Notes: generated from the letters alone by a model not told the origin. 64,000 nucleotides of DNA from Mycobacterium sp. GA-1841 (GCF_001954135.1 NZ_MBEQ01000110.1:124001-188000); one strand, 5' to 3'. Numbered from the stretch's first letter, positions 17,063 to 25,627 are shown. Program-made: numbers and translations.

Positions 17063-18247
17063 ATGACGGGGACGATCACGGTGGTCGGTATCGGGGCCGA
17101 CGGGATGGCGGGGTTGTCGCAGACCTCCCGCGACGAGCTGGCGAAAGCCACCGTCGTGTACGGCTCGCCACGCCAACTGGACCTGCTCGACGACGCCGTG
17201 ACAGCCGACCGTCGCGAATGGCCTTCGCCGATGCTGCCCGCCCTGCCGACGCTGTTCGACGGTGACGCTGACGTGCACGTGGTGGCCAGTGGAGATCCGC
17301 TGCTGCACGGTATCGGCGCAACACTCATCCGGCTGTTCGGCGTGCAGCGGGTTCGGGTGCTGCCGCACGTGTCGAGTGTCACGCTGGCGTGCGCTCGGAT
17401 GGGCTGGGCGGTCACCGACACCGAGGTGATCAGTCTTGTCACCGCCGCGCCGCATACCGCGGTCCGTCGCGGCGGGCGAGCGATCGTGCTGTCGCGCGAC
17501 GCGCAGACCCCGCTGACGCTGGCTCGGTTGCTGAGCGAATCCGGCCGGGGTGATACGGAATTGAGCGTGCTGGAGCAGTTGGGCGGCCCGGGGGAGAAGC
17601 GGTACGACGGCACAGCCCGGGACTGGGTGGCGGCCGCCCCGGCTGATTTCGACGATCTCAATGTGGTGGCGGTGCATTATCTGCCCGATGAGCGACGGGC
17701 CCACGCGCTTCCCGACGACGCGTTTGCCCACGACGGGCAGCTCACCAAGCAGTCCATCCGCGCGGTCACCCTGGCGGCGCTCGGGCCCCGGCCCGGCGAA
17801 CTGCTGTGGGATGTCGGTGCAGGTTCGGGCAGCATCGCGATCGAATGGTCGCGCAGCGCACCCGGTTGCGCCGCGGTGGCGTTCGAACGTGACGAACAGC
17901 GCCGCGAGCGGATCCTCGGTAATGTCGCCGCCTTCGGGGTCCGGGTGGAGGTGCGCGACGGTGCGCCGGAGTCCCTTGACGGTGCGCCCGAGCCCGACGC
18001 GATCTTCATCGGTGGCGGCATCACCCAACCCGGCTTGCTGCAGGCCTGTTTCGACCGGCTGCCCTCCGGCGGGCGGCTGGTCGTCAACGCGGTGACGTTG
18101 GAATCAGAAGCGGTTGTCGCGCAGTGGTATTCGAAGGAAGGTGGCGAAGTGCGGCGTTATCAGCACTATCAGGGCGGTGCGATCGGCGGGTTCACCGGCT
18201 GGCGCCCGGCGCTGCCGGTGACGCAGTGGGCGGTGGTCAAGCCATGA
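17063..18247 (+). CDS. cobL: Precorrin-6Y C5,15-methyltransferase (decarboxylating) CobL
   Basis: CobL (394 aa) methylates precorrin-6B at C5 and C15 and decarboxylates the C12 acetate in aerobic cobalamin synthesis. The N-terminal CbiE-type domain starts MTGTITVVGIGADGMAGLS and contains VVASGDPLLHGIGATLI; the C-terminal CbiT-type SAM domain has LLWDVGAGSGSIAIEWSRSA. The ATG at 17063 gives the family N-terminus; two upstream in-frame ATG codons in the repeats would add 10 or 20 residues. The stop overlaps the cobM start (ATGA), so cobL-cobM-cobK are coupled. Confidence 0.95.
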   Translation: MTGTITVVGIGADGMAGLSQTSRDELAKATVVYGSPRQLDLLDDAVTADRREWPSPMLPALPTLFDGDADVHVVASGDPLLHGIGATLIRLFGVQRVRVLPHVSSVTLACARMGWAVTDTEVISLVTAAPHTAVRRGGRAIVLSRDAQTPLTLARLLSESGRGDTELSVLEQLGGPGEKRYDGTARDWVAAAPADFDDLNVVAVHYLPDERRAHALPDDAFAHDGQLTKQSIRAVTLAALGPRPGELLWDVGAGSGSIAIEWSRSAPGCAAVAFERDEQRRERILGNVAAFGVRVEVRDGAPESLDGAPEPDAIFIGGGITQPGLLQACFDRLPSGGRLVVNAVTLESEAVVAQWYSKEGGEVRRYQHYQGGAIGGFTGWRPALPVTQWAVVKP

Positions 18248-18999
18248 CGGTGTACTTCATCGGCGCCGGGCCCGGCGCCGCCGATCTCATCACCGTGCGC
18301 GGTGCGCGGATCCTGGGAAGCTGCCCGGTGTGCCTGTATGCCGGGTCGATCATGCCCGACGATCTGTTGGCGCTGTGCCCGCCGGACGCGAAGATCGTCG
18401 ACACCGGGCCGCTGAACCTGGAGCAGATCATCGACGAGGTGGTGGCCGCGGACAAGGCGGGCGTGGATGTGGCGCGGCTGCATTCCGGTGACCCGTCGAT
18501 CTACAGTGCGCTGGCCGAGCAGTGCCGCCGCCTTGACGACCTGGGCATCAGATACGAGATCGTGCCCGGTGTCCCGGCATTCACCGCCGTCGCGGCGGCG
18601 CTGCGCCGGGAGCTCACGGTTCCGGGGGTGGCCCAGACCGTCACCTTGAGCCGGGTGGCCACACTGTCCACGGCGATGCCCGAGGGTGAGGACCTGCGCA
18701 CCCTGTCGGCACCGGGGGCGACATTGGTGCTGCACCTGGCCGCCGCCCAGATCGACAACATCGTCCCGCAGCTCATCGATGGCGGCTACCGTCCCGAAAC
18801 ACCCTGTGCCGTGGTGGCGTTCGCCAGCTGGCCGCAGGAGATCGTGTTGCGGGGCACGCTCGCCGACATCGCCGGGCAGATGCACGCCGCCGACGTGACC
18901 AAGACCGCGGTCATCGTCATCGGGGACGTGCTTGCCGCCGAGAGGTTTTCCGACAGCTACCTGTACTCGTCGGGCCGACGTCGTGGTGCCACCCACTGA
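18244..18999 (+). CDS. cobM: Precorrin-4 C11-methyltransferase CobM
   Basis: CobM (251 aa) transfers a methyl group from SAM to C11 of precorrin-4. It is a canonical tetrapyrrole methylase: MTVYFIGAGPGAADLITVRG with the glycine-rich motif, LYAGSIMPDDLL, and VARLHSGDPSIYSALAEQ. The length matches the family. It overlaps cobL by four bases and cobK by one, so all three probably come from one mRNA. Confidence 0.96.
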   Translation: MTVYFIGAGPGAADLITVRGARILGSCPVCLYAGSIMPDDLLALCPPDAKIVDTGPLNLEQIIDEVVAADKAGVDVARLHSGDPSIYSALAEQCRRLDDLGIRYEIVPGVPAFTAVAAALRRELTVPGVAQTVTLSRVATLSTAMPEGEDLRTLSAPGATLVLHLAAAQIDNIVPQLIDGGYRPETPCAVVAFASWPQEIVLRGTLADIAGQMHAADVTKTAVIVIGDVLAAERFSDSYLYSSGRRRGATH

Positions 19000-19721
19000 T
19001 GAGACTGCTCTTGCTGGGCGGTACCGGTGAGGCCCGGGCCCTGGCCGCCGCGCTGCATCCCGCAGTCGAGGTGATCAGCTCGCTGGCCGGAAGGGTGCCC
19101 GATCCCGCCCTTCCGGTGGGTCCGGTACGCATCGGCGGGTTCGGCGGTGTCGACGGGCTGCGCCGCTGGCTCGTCGACGAGCGCGTCGACGCCGTCGTGG
19201 ATGCCACGCATCCCTTCGCCGCGACGATCACCGCCAACGCCGCGCAGGCCTGTGCCGATCTCGGGGTGCCCCATCTGGTGCTGGCCCGCCCGGCGTGGGC
19301 GCCGGGTGACGCCATCCTCGTGGCGTCGGACCGCGCGGCGGCTGAAACCGTTGCCGAGAACGGCTATTCGCGTGTCTTCCTGACCACCGGGCGATCCGGA
19401 ACACGTGCCTTCAAAGGCGTCGACGCCTGGTTTTTGATCCGCGCCGTGACCGCGCCGGATCCCGAGACCCTGCCCACCGATCATCAGCTGCTGCTGTCGC
19501 GCGGACCGTACGACTACGACGGAGAGTTGGCCCTGTTGCGCGAGTACGGGATCGACGCGCTGGTGACCAAGAACAGCGGCGGCGCGATGACTGAGCCGAA
19601 GCTGCGTGCGGCCGCGACCGCGGGGGTGCCGGTGGTGATGGTGGACCGGCCGCCGCTACCGGTCGGGGTACAGACGGTGGCGACGGTCGAGGCGGCGGTG
19701 GCTTGGGTTCGGGATAGATGA
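18999..19721 (+). CDS. cobK: Precorrin-6A reductase CobK
   Basis: CobK (240 aa) reduces precorrin-6A to precorrin-6B with NADPH. The sequence has the N-terminal MRLLLLGGTGEARALAAAL nucleotide-binding motif, VDAVVDATHPFAATITANAA and FLTTGRSGTRAFKGVDAWF, all typical of CobK/CbiJ. The ATG overlaps the cobM stop by one base. It closes the plus-strand cob group. Confidence 0.96.
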   Translation: MRLLLLGGTGEARALAAALHPAVEVISSLAGRVPDPALPVGPVRIGGFGGVDGLRRWLVDERVDAVVDATHPFAATITANAAQACADLGVPHLVLARPAWAPGDAILVASDRAAAETVAENGYSRVFLTTGRSGTRAFKGVDAWFLIRAVTAPDPETLPTDHQLLLSRGPYDYDGELALLREYGIDALVTKNSGGAMTEPKLRAAATAGVPVVMVDRPPLPVGVQTVATVEAAVAWVRDR

Positions 19722-19777
19722 CTGGTGTCACGGCACTCTGGTCACCTCGCTCGCAGGTTCCGAGCGGGTATCCGATG

Positions 19778-20069
19778 TGCCCGCCTATGTGCGACTTTTC
19801 AGCGACAATCGCCACACCGTCAACGCAGGTACCGTCAAACCCATTGTGGATCGCGGGTTTTGACGCACATGTCTCACTGGCCGCATCAGTATCATCCGTC
19901 CAATGCCCGACTGTCAGCGACTCTGTCGCTGATGGCTGGACAACCCAAAAACGGTGACTGGTGGGGATTTTGAGATCTGGGTGGCGTGAGTAAACATCGG
20001 TCGAGTGGCCAGCGATGCCGCTGGTATCTATGTGACGATAGTCGCTGAAAAGTCGCGCATAGGCGGGCA
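19778..20069. mobile_element. Inverted-repeat pair: probable miniature or decayed insertion element
   Basis: Two 34-base arms (19778-19811 and 20036-20069) are reverse complements except at two positions; the outer end reads TGCCCGCCTATGTGCGACTT and the arms contain TTTTCAGCGAC. Inside is another short hairpin built from CAGCGAC/GTCGCTG (19915-19931). The 458-bp stretch between cobK and the phosphotransferase gene contains no convincing coding region: the possible ORFs across it have no recognisable domain. Multiple copies of a short end motif are typical of IS21-type or similar element ends, so this may be a deletion derivative or a non-autonomous element. No target duplication could be identified. 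Confidence 0.5.
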
Positions 20070-20179
20070 AGTCGGCATCCGCCCCCTCCCGCCCGACACG
20101 CCGAAGGCCGGCGTGAGCGTAAGGTCGGCTCCGACGTCGGTGGTGGTGCCAGGTCGACGAGGGTGGCGGGTAACAACAG

Positions 20180-21241
20180 CTAGGCGTTGATCAGACCCAG
20201 GGTGCCGAGTTCGCGGATCGCCTGGCAGCCACGCTGGGCCATCACCACCATCATGTCGTCACCACGTTCGGTGGAGGTGGCGAACGCGGTCCCCAGCACG
20301 GTGATCAGCGGAGCCTGGAGCATACCCAAACGGTAATCCTGCCAACATGTCTCGCGGTCATAGCCGGTGACGCCGTGGGACAGCAACCGGTCGTGGTATG
20401 CCCCGACCAGATCGGCTTCCGCCGCGGCCCGGACGGCCGGATCGAGGCTGGTCGCGGTGAAGTAGGACAGATCGCGGGCCGGTAGACCGGACCCGAGCGT
20501 CTGCCAGTCCACCACGGTGATCCGGCTGCGGTCGGGATCGAACAACATGTTGTCCAGACGGTAATCGCCGTGCAGGATGGCGAATCGATCCGGTTCGGCC
20601 AACAGCCACGGCGTCACCATCGACATCGCCGCGCGCAAGGTGTCCTGATCCTCGGTGTTCAGGCGGCTCCCGAGTTTGTCCAGGGTGATGTCGGCGGCCA
20701 TCTTGGCCACGTCACCGAAACCCTTGGCGGAGTCGGGTTCCGGCTTGGGCATGGCGATACCGGGGAAGTTGGCCCATTGCGGGTCGGCCCAGGTCGGCCC
20801 GTGCAGGTCGGCGAGCGCCAGCACTGCGAGGTTGGCCTCGGCCGGCGTGCACCCGGCAATCTGGTCACCCTGTTCTGCCGGAGCCAGATCGGCCAGCAGT
20901 AAAACGAAATCAGCTCCCTCACCGGCGATTTCGCAGTGGTGACAGTGCGGTACCGGGATCTGGACGTGGCCGGCGACGTTGGTGTAGAAGGCGTGTTCTG
21001 AGCGGTAACCGATGGAGACCCGGTCACGCACCGTCTCATCTTGCGACGGCAGTTTGATCGCGAAGGTTGCCGGCAGAGGGGTGTGTCCGCGGTAGGTGAC
21101 CGATACCCGGTAGGTGGCGCCGGTCTGTCCGGTGCCGATCGGCGCAGTCTGCACCGTGTCCACCTCGGCGCCCAGGATCTGCGACAGCCACCTGGCGGTC
21201 ACTTCGGCGGGCTTGCTCGGAATGGACACCGCGGCCGTCAT
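20180..21241 (-). CDS. Aminoglycoside-phosphotransferase-family kinase
   Basis: A 353-aa kinase-fold protein of the APH/ecdysteroid-kinase-like group. It shows the N-lobe lysine strand (ATFAIKLPSQD), catalytic loop FAILHGDYRLDNMLFDPD and metal-binding VVDWQTLGSG. Such proteins are abundant in mycobacteria and are thought to phosphorylate small lipid-, sterol- or alcohol-like compounds rather than give drug resistance; the substrate here is unknown. The start overlaps the stop of the TetR gene by four bases, so regulator and kinase are one operon. A second, longer paralogue lies at 40129. Confidence 0.85.
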   Translation of the reverse strand: MTAAVSIPSKPAEVTARWLSQILGAEVDTVQTAPIGTGQTGATYRVSVTYRGHTPLPATFAIKLPSQDETVRDRVSIGYRSEHAFYTNVAGHVQIPVPHCHHCEIAGEGADFVLLLADLAPAEQGDQIAGCTPAEANLAVLALADLHGPTWADPQWANFPGIAMPKPEPDSAKGFGDVAKMAADITLDKLGSRLNTEDQDTLRAAMSMVTPWLLAEPDRFAILHGDYRLDNMLFDPDRSRITVVDWQTLGSGLPARDLSYFTATSLDPAVRAAAEADLVGAYHDRLLSHGVTGYDRETCWQDYRLGMLQAPLITVLGTAFATSTERGDDMMVVMAQRGCQAIRELGTLGLINA

Positions 21242-21888
21242 CGGGACGCCGCCGTTTCACTGACCGTGCCGTAGATCGTGCCCATCCACATCGCTTCTGC
21301 ACCTTCCAGTAGTTGGTGACGGGCCAGCGACCCGCCGATGATGATTCGTTCGACCAGTCGATCGTTGAGTTCCATCAGCAGGCTGGCCAGCACCCGTGGG
21401 TCGGGGCCGTTGGGAGCGCGGCCATCGGCACGTTCGGCGGTGATCACCGCGGCGACCGTGGGTACGAATGACTCTCGGGCCTCGTCCCACATGTCGCGCA
21501 CGGCACTGTTCGCTGCGCGGGCCTCCCACATCGCCTGGAACAGATAGCGGTGGTCTTCGGCAGTCTGCAGCACCGCTTCCAGCGTGTCGCGGACGCGGGA
21601 GCGGGGTGGTTGGGCAGTGTCGGCCAGGATCGTGTTGGCCGCCAACAACGCCTCGTGCATCGGCTCGAGCAACGCGGCCACCGCGGCGGCCTTGTTCTCG
21701 AAATAGAAGTAGAAGGCGGAGCGTCCCACCCCGGCCTGCCGGGCCACCTCGGCGATGTTGAGGGCGTCGAATCCCGTCTGCTTCAAGTGCTCATCGAGCG
21801 CGGCAAGGATCGCGGCGCGGCGTTGGTCGCTGCGTTGCGGTTGCCGGCGGTCCAGCGGTGACCGCGTGGGTGCGCCCGGTGATGTCAC
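21238..21888 (-). CDS. TetR-family transcriptional regulator
   Basis: A 216-aa TetR regulator with the HTH segment FDALNIAEVARQAGVGRSAF and YFYFENKAAAVAALL, and an EthR-like C-terminal ligand domain. The start is uncertain: a GTG at 21921 would lie inside the apparent -10 box, whereas the GTG at 21888 (VTSPGAPT) is preceded by GAGGGAGA at the right distance and is preferred. The gene probably regulates itself and the coupled kinase through the palindrome in its promoter. Confidence 0.85.
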   Translation of the reverse strand: MTSPGAPTRSPLDRRQPQRSDQRRAAILAALDEHLKQTGFDALNIAEVARQAGVGRSAFYFYFENKAAAVAALLEPMHEALLAANTILADTAQPPRSRVRDTLEAVLQTAEDHRYLFQAMWEARAANSAVRDMWDEARESFVPTVAAVITAERADGRAPNGPDPRVLASLLMELNDRLVERIIIGGSLARHQLLEGAEAMWMGTIYGTVSETAASR

Positions 21889-21917
21889 GGCTCTCCCTCG
21901 AACGGGTGTGACGCCGG

Positions 21918-21946
21918 ACACTATCGGGCTTTCTGACAGCAGTCAA
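21918..21946 (-). promoter_or_regulatory. Promoter and palindromic operator of the TetR-kinase operon
   Basis: On the minus strand TTGACT (21946-21941) and TAGTGT (21923-21918) are spaced by 17 bases, a good sigma-A promoter. The -35 is embedded in TTGACTGCTGTCAG (21946-21933), which contains the palindrome TGAC-N4-GTCA. This would be the natural autoregulatory site of the TetR protein. A closely similar 14-mer lies before the second kinase gene at 40084-40097. Confidence 0.6.
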
Positions 21947-21976
21947 TAAAAATCGACGCGAGTCAGTGCGCTGGGG

Positions 21977-23491
21977 TCAGCCGGGATAGTGGCGCGGGGT
22001 GAAGACCCGGTCCTCGGTGGTGTCGCCGGCAGCCGAGCCGCTGTACCACTGGGTCTGCGACGAGCCGACGATCAGCATCGTGCGCATGTCCACCTGGGCC
22101 GGATCCAGATCGGCCAACCGCACGACGCTCACCCGTTCACCCGGGCCGGGTTCGGCGCCGGACACGGCGCGCGCGACGACCACCGGGGTACTCGGGTCGC
22201 GGTACTCCAGCAGCAGGTCGCGCATGGCGCCCACCTGCCAGGTGCGGGTCTTCGACGCCGGGTTGTAGATCGCCAGCGCCAAATCGGCCCTGGCCGCCGC
22301 CCGCAGCCGTTCGACGATGACGTCCCACGGCTTGAGCCGGTCGGACAGGGAGATGACGGCGTAGTCGTGGCCGAGCGGAGCGCCCACCCGGCTGGCGACC
22401 GCCTGGGCCGCCGTCATCGCCGGAATCACCCGGACCTCGACACCGGGCCACTGTTTGGCCTCTTCGAGAACCGCGGTGGCCATGGCGAACACTCCCGGAT
22501 CACCGGAGGACACCACAGCGACCGTGCGGCCTTCCTGGGCCAGCTTGCAGGCCAGTTGCGCGCGGGCCGGCTCGTCGGTGTTGTCGCTGGGGTGGTGATG
22601 CTGGCCGGCGCGGGCCCCGACGCGATCGAGGTAGGGGCCGTAGCCGATCAGGTCGGTCGCGGCGGCGAGCTCGCGTCGGCTCTGCGGGGTCATCCAGTCC
22701 GAGTCGCCGGGGCCGAGACCGATCACCACCACGCTGCCTTGCGGCGAAGTGGACCGGCACCGGCCGGGGACCATGGCCAGCGAGAAGTACGGCACCTTGA
22801 CGTCCGCACCGCCATCGCTGCCCACCTCGCCGGCCGGTGAGACCCGCTGGCGGTCGGTACTGGCCCGCTCGACGTAGTAGGCCTCATCCAGTCGTCCGGT
22901 CGACGACAGCGCCTCGCGAACCCGGGTATAGGAGCGGCCCAGTTTGAGCACCACCGCTGCGTCGGTGTCGGCCAGACGCCGTTCCAGCTCAGCCGTGGGC
23001 AGGGTGCCCGGCAGGATCGTCAGCACGTCATCACCCTGTACCAGCGGGGTACCGGTGGCAGCCGATGCCGCGCTCACCGAGGTGACGCCGGGAACGATGA
23101 CGGCATCGAACCGTGCGGTGAGCCGGGTGTGCATGTGCATGTAGGAGCTGTAGAACAGCGGGTCGCCCTCGGCCAGCAGAGCCACGTCGCGGCCGGCCTC
23201 CAGATGTGCGGCGATGCGCTCGGCGGCCGCGGCGTAGAAATCCTCCATCGCGCCGACATACCCGCCGGGATGGTCAGTGGTCTCGGTGGTGACGGGATAG
23301 ACCAGGTGTTCTTCGATCTGGCCGGCCCGCAGATACGGCTCGGCGATGCCCCTGGCAATGCTGTGGCCATGTTTGGCGCTGTGGTAGGCCACCACGTCGG
23401 CGGCCCCGATGAGCCGCGCTGCCTTGACCGTGACGAGTTCTGGATCGCCCGGGCCGAGGCCGACGCCGTAGAGAGTGCCGCGTTTGGTCAT
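21977..23491 (-). CDS. cobIJ: Fused precorrin-2 C20- / precorrin-3B C17-methyltransferase CobIJ
   Basis: A 504-aa bifunctional enzyme of aerobic corrin synthesis. The N-terminal half is CobI (MTKRGTLYGVGLGPGDPELV, LLAEGDPLFYSSYMHMHTR) and the C-terminal half is CobJ (VVVIGLGPGDSDWMTPQSRR, VVSSGDPGVFAMATAVLEE, YNPASKTRTWQVGAMRDLL). The fusion is normal for mycobacteria. The ATG at 23491 gives the family start; an upstream in-frame start at 23554 would overlap cobH. The 37-bp gap to cobH carries a degenerate copy of the GTGAGCGC...GCAGA-type sequence also seen before cobL. Confidence 0.95.
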   Translation of the reverse strand: MTKRGTLYGVGLGPGDPELVTVKAARLIGAADVVAYHSAKHGHSIARGIAEPYLRAGQIEEHLVYPVTTETTDHPGGYVGAMEDFYAAAAERIAAHLEAGRDVALLAEGDPLFYSSYMHMHTRLTARFDAVIVPGVTSVSAASAATGTPLVQGDDVLTILPGTLPTAELERRLADTDAAVVLKLGRSYTRVREALSSTGRLDEAYYVERASTDRQRVSPAGEVGSDGGADVKVPYFSLAMVPGRCRSTSPQGSVVVIGLGPGDSDWMTPQSRRELAAATDLIGYGPYLDRVGARAGQHHHPSDNTDEPARAQLACKLAQEGRTVAVVSSGDPGVFAMATAVLEEAKQWPGVEVRVIPAMTAAQAVASRVGAPLGHDYAVISLSDRLKPWDVIVERLRAAARADLALAIYNPASKTRTWQVGAMRDLLLEYRDPSTPVVVARAVSGAEPGPGERVSVVRLADLDPAQVDMRTMLIVGSSQTQWYSGSAAGDTTEDRVFTPRHYPG

Positions 23492-23528
23492 CGTTCGCCT
23501 TCTGCTCGTTCGGCAAGCCTCACGGCGC

Positions 23529-24155
23529 TCACTCGTGTTCACTCGCAATCGCATTGACGGCGGCCGCGGCCATGGCGCTGCCGCCGCGCCGGCCGGTCAC
23601 CACCAGATAGGACATTCCGCGCGGCCGATCGATCAACTCCTGCTTGGACTGGGCGGATCCGACGAATCCGACCGGCCCGCCCAGCACCGCCGCCGGCACC
23701 GGGGCCCCTTCGTCGAGCAGTTCCAGAAGACGGAACAGCGCCGTCGGCGCATTACCGATGGCCACCACCGCGCCACCGAGGCGGTCCACCCACAGGTCGA
23801 CCGCGGCCGCGGAGCGGGTGCTGCCCAGTTTGGCGGCCAACTCAGGCGCGCGAGGATCAGCCACCAGGGAGACGACCTCGTTGTCGGCGGGTAGCCGGGA
23901 ACGGGTGATGCCTGCGGCGACCATCGAGGAATCACACAACACCGGCGCGCCGGCCGCCAGCGCGGCATGCGTCCGGGTCACGACGTCGTCGCGATAGGCG
24001 ACATGATCGGCGACATCCACCTGACCGCAGGTGTGGATCAACCGGACCACCACCCGCGACACGTCATCAGGGAATCGCGACAGATTCGCTTCGGCGCGGA
24101 TCGTCGCGAACGACTGCCGGTAGATCTCGGCGGCGTCACGGGTGTAGTCGAGCAC
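23529..24155 (-). CDS. cobH: Precorrin-8X methylmutase CobH
   Basis: CobH (208 aa) moves the methyl group from C11 to C12 of precorrin-8X, yielding hydrogenobyrinate. The catalytic His is visible at residue 41 in VVRLIHTCGQVDVADH, and APVLCDSSMVAAGITRSRLP and PAAVLGGPVGFVGSAQSK are characteristic. The start is GTG. It lies nine bases downstream of cobG on the same strand and before cobIJ. Confidence 0.95.
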   Translation of the reverse strand: MLDYTRDAAEIYRQSFATIRAEANLSRFPDDVSRVVVRLIHTCGQVDVADHVAYRDDVVTRTHAALAAGAPVLCDSSMVAAGITRSRLPADNEVVSLVADPRAPELAAKLGSTRSAAAVDLWVDRLGGAVVAIGNAPTALFRLLELLDEGAPVPAAVLGGPVGFVGSAQSKQELIDRPRGMSYLVVTGRRGGSAMAAAAVNAIASEHE

Positions 24156-24164
24156 CCGAACACC

Positions 24165-25283
24165 CTAATGGGAGGGGAAGCGCAGCCGGTATCCGTCCTC
24201 GCAGGCGATCAGGACCTCGGCCGCGGGAGGGCTGCCACAGGCCCGTTCACAGCCGACGAAATGCCGGTGGGCGTCCGAGGGAGTGTGTACCGCGTCGGCC
24301 GCGTCGGCCCGCACATCTGCTGCCGACTTGGCGCACCCGGGGCTACCGGTGCAGGCGCTGACCCGCAGCCATGGCGACGCTTCGTCGAACACCAGGCCCA
24401 GCGGTGCCAGCACGCGCAACGCGGTGTCCGCGATGTCCTCGGCGACGTCGCACACCAGCACCGAGCGCCAGGGTGTGATGACCAGCGGCGCCTCGATCGC
24501 GGCCAGGAAGTGGGCGACGCGAGCCTGCAGCACGCCCAGTGGCACCGCGGCCCCCAGGGCGACGTGCCCATCCCGTTGTTCGATCCAGCCGACCGGCGGT
24601 GTCAGGGTGGTCGGCCACCTGGCCCCGGCCGGGGCGCTGGGAGCGAGTCCATCCAGCAGTGCCGCGTGGTCGTCGAGTTCGGTTATCCGCCAAGCGTTCT
24701 CGCGGATGGCGACGAACCGTCGGGCGATGTCGATCAGAGTGTCTACGACGTCGCCGGTATCCAGTCGCACCCCGGTGTCGCGTCCGGCCAGCAGCAGCGC
24801 GAAGCTGCCGTCGTCGTGTGCGTGCACGCCGGCATCGGCATCGATTCCGGACACGTCGCCACGGCCGTCGTCCAAGCTGAACCAGAACCGGCCGGGCAAT
24901 CCGGCCAGCGCGGGATCGGCCTGGATGGCCTGGTCGAGTGCACCGACCAGGGGGCGGACGTCGGTGATGCCGCCGCATCGGCCCGACAACGGCGACGCCA
25001 CGATGTTGCGGGCCCGTTCATGGGTCGGTGACGGCAGCAGGCCGGCTTCGGTCAACACCGAGGCGGCCGCGCCCGTGTCAGTCAGCGCCCGGATCTGGAG
25101 GTTTCCCCGGGACGTGAGTTCCATTGCCGGAGAACCAAATTGTTCGGCAACCTCGGCCACGGCGACCAGTTGACCGGGTGTGATCGCCCCGCCGGGCAGT
25201 CGAACCCGCACCAGCGCACCGTCGGCGGCCTGGTGCACCGTGAGTGCGCCGGGGCAGGCGTCTTGGTCGCGGGTCCTGGGCAT
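24165..25283 (-). CDS. cobG: Precorrin-3B synthase CobG
   Basis: CobG (372 aa) is the oxygen-dependent siroheme/[4Fe-4S]-type enzyme that converts precorrin-3A to precorrin-3B. It belongs to the nitrite/sulfite-reductase fold: MELTSRGNLQIRAL near the N-terminus, and the cluster-binding cysteines in SACTGSPGCAKSA and FVGCERACGSPP. The ATG at 25283 gives MPRTRDQDACPGAL, the family start; ATG 25295 or GTG 25328 are alternatives. It is the first gene of the cobG-cobH-cobIJ operon and confirms the aerobic B12 pathway. Confidence 0.93.
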   Translation of the reverse strand: MPRTRDQDACPGALTVHQAADGALVRVRLPGGAITPGQLVAVAEVAEQFGSPAMELTSRGNLQIRALTDTGAAASVLTEAGLLPSPTHERARNIVASPLSGRCGGITDVRPLVGALDQAIQADPALAGLPGRFWFSLDDGRGDVSGIDADAGVHAHDDGSFALLLAGRDTGVRLDTGDVVDTLIDIARRFVAIRENAWRITELDDHAALLDGLAPSAPAGARWPTTLTPPVGWIEQRDGHVALGAAVPLGVLQARVAHFLAAIEAPLVITPWRSVLVCDVAEDIADTALRVLAPLGLVFDEASPWLRVSACTGSPGCAKSAADVRADAADAVHTPSDAHRHFVGCERACGSPPAAEVLIACEDGYRLRFPSH

Positions 25284-25313
25284 AGCACCGTCCATCCTAC
25301 TTTCGCGGCTGGT

Positions 25314-25329
25314 TGTGACATCCGTCACT
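25314..25329. promoter_or_regulatory. CRP-like (cAMP receptor protein) binding site upstream of cobG
   Basis: TGTGACATCCGTCACT matches the TGTGA-N6-TCACA consensus of the mycobacterial cAMP receptor protein at nine of ten positions. It is centred about 38 bp upstream of the preferred cobG start, within the 183-bp divergent gap shared with the small ORF and cobN. Binding would most directly affect the cobG-cobH-cobIJ operon. Confidence 0.5.
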
Positions 25330-25466
25330 GGTTCGGAAACCTGTTCGGTCGCTTACAGATCGGTTCATTTTCCGGCCGCCGGACGTACCTTTTAGGGGCA
25401 TACCCGGGACCGCCGGTACCGGGAAGCCAAAAGCTTGACCAGAGGCTTCTGACGAAAGGAGCAATC

Positions 25467-25574
25467 ATGCTCGCCTTCGGTGTATTCGCGGTATTCGTGC
25501 TGGTGCTCGTCGCGGCGGCCGGTCTGCCCTACCGGCAGTCCTGGCACGACCGCTTCGGCGAGACCCAGCCCTGA
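25467..25574 (+). CDS. 35-aa single-span membrane small protein upstream of cobN
   Basis: A short ORF with a strong ribosome binding site (AAAGGAG, 25456-25462) ahead of an ATG. It encodes MLAFGVFAVFVLVLVAAAGL, a membrane helix, followed by a polar tail PYRQSWHDRFGETQP. The N-terminal side looks periplasmic or very short and the tail cytoplasmic or vice versa; topology is unclear. No family is recognised. It lies between the divergent cobG operon and cobN, separated from cobN by a strong palindrome. It may be a small membrane component linked to cobaltochelation or a translated leader; both are guesses. Confidence 0.6.
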   Translation: MLAFGVFAVFVLVLVAAAGLPYRQSWHDRFGETQP

Positions 25575-25587
25575 CGCTCGACCACCT

Positions 25588-25627
25588 GTACCGCACCGGC
25601 CACCCGATCGGGTCGCCGGTGCGGTAC
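25588..25627 (+). terminator. 40-nt near-perfect palindrome between the small ORF and cobN
   Basis: Arms of 13 bases (25588-25600, GTACCGCACCGGC; 25615-25627) are perfectly complementary, and the inner 12 bases ACCCGATCGGGT (25602-25613) are themselves a palindrome; only one C/C pair is mismatched. No U-tract follows. It begins 13 bases after the small-ORF stop and ends nine bases before the preferred cobN GTG. It could terminate or attenuate transcription before cobN or serve as an operator. Confidence 0.7.

Noticed and set aside
19411..20176. Protein-coding genes (plus or minus strand) in the gap after cobK
   Set aside because: The frames exist but have no start signals or domains and are explained by the inverted repeats, which produce similar peptide strings on both strands.
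25315..25328. Third copy of the TetR operator (TGAC-N4-GTCA) before cobG
   Set aside because: The centre and flanks differ from the two TetR-type sites and the sequence fits the CRP consensus better.
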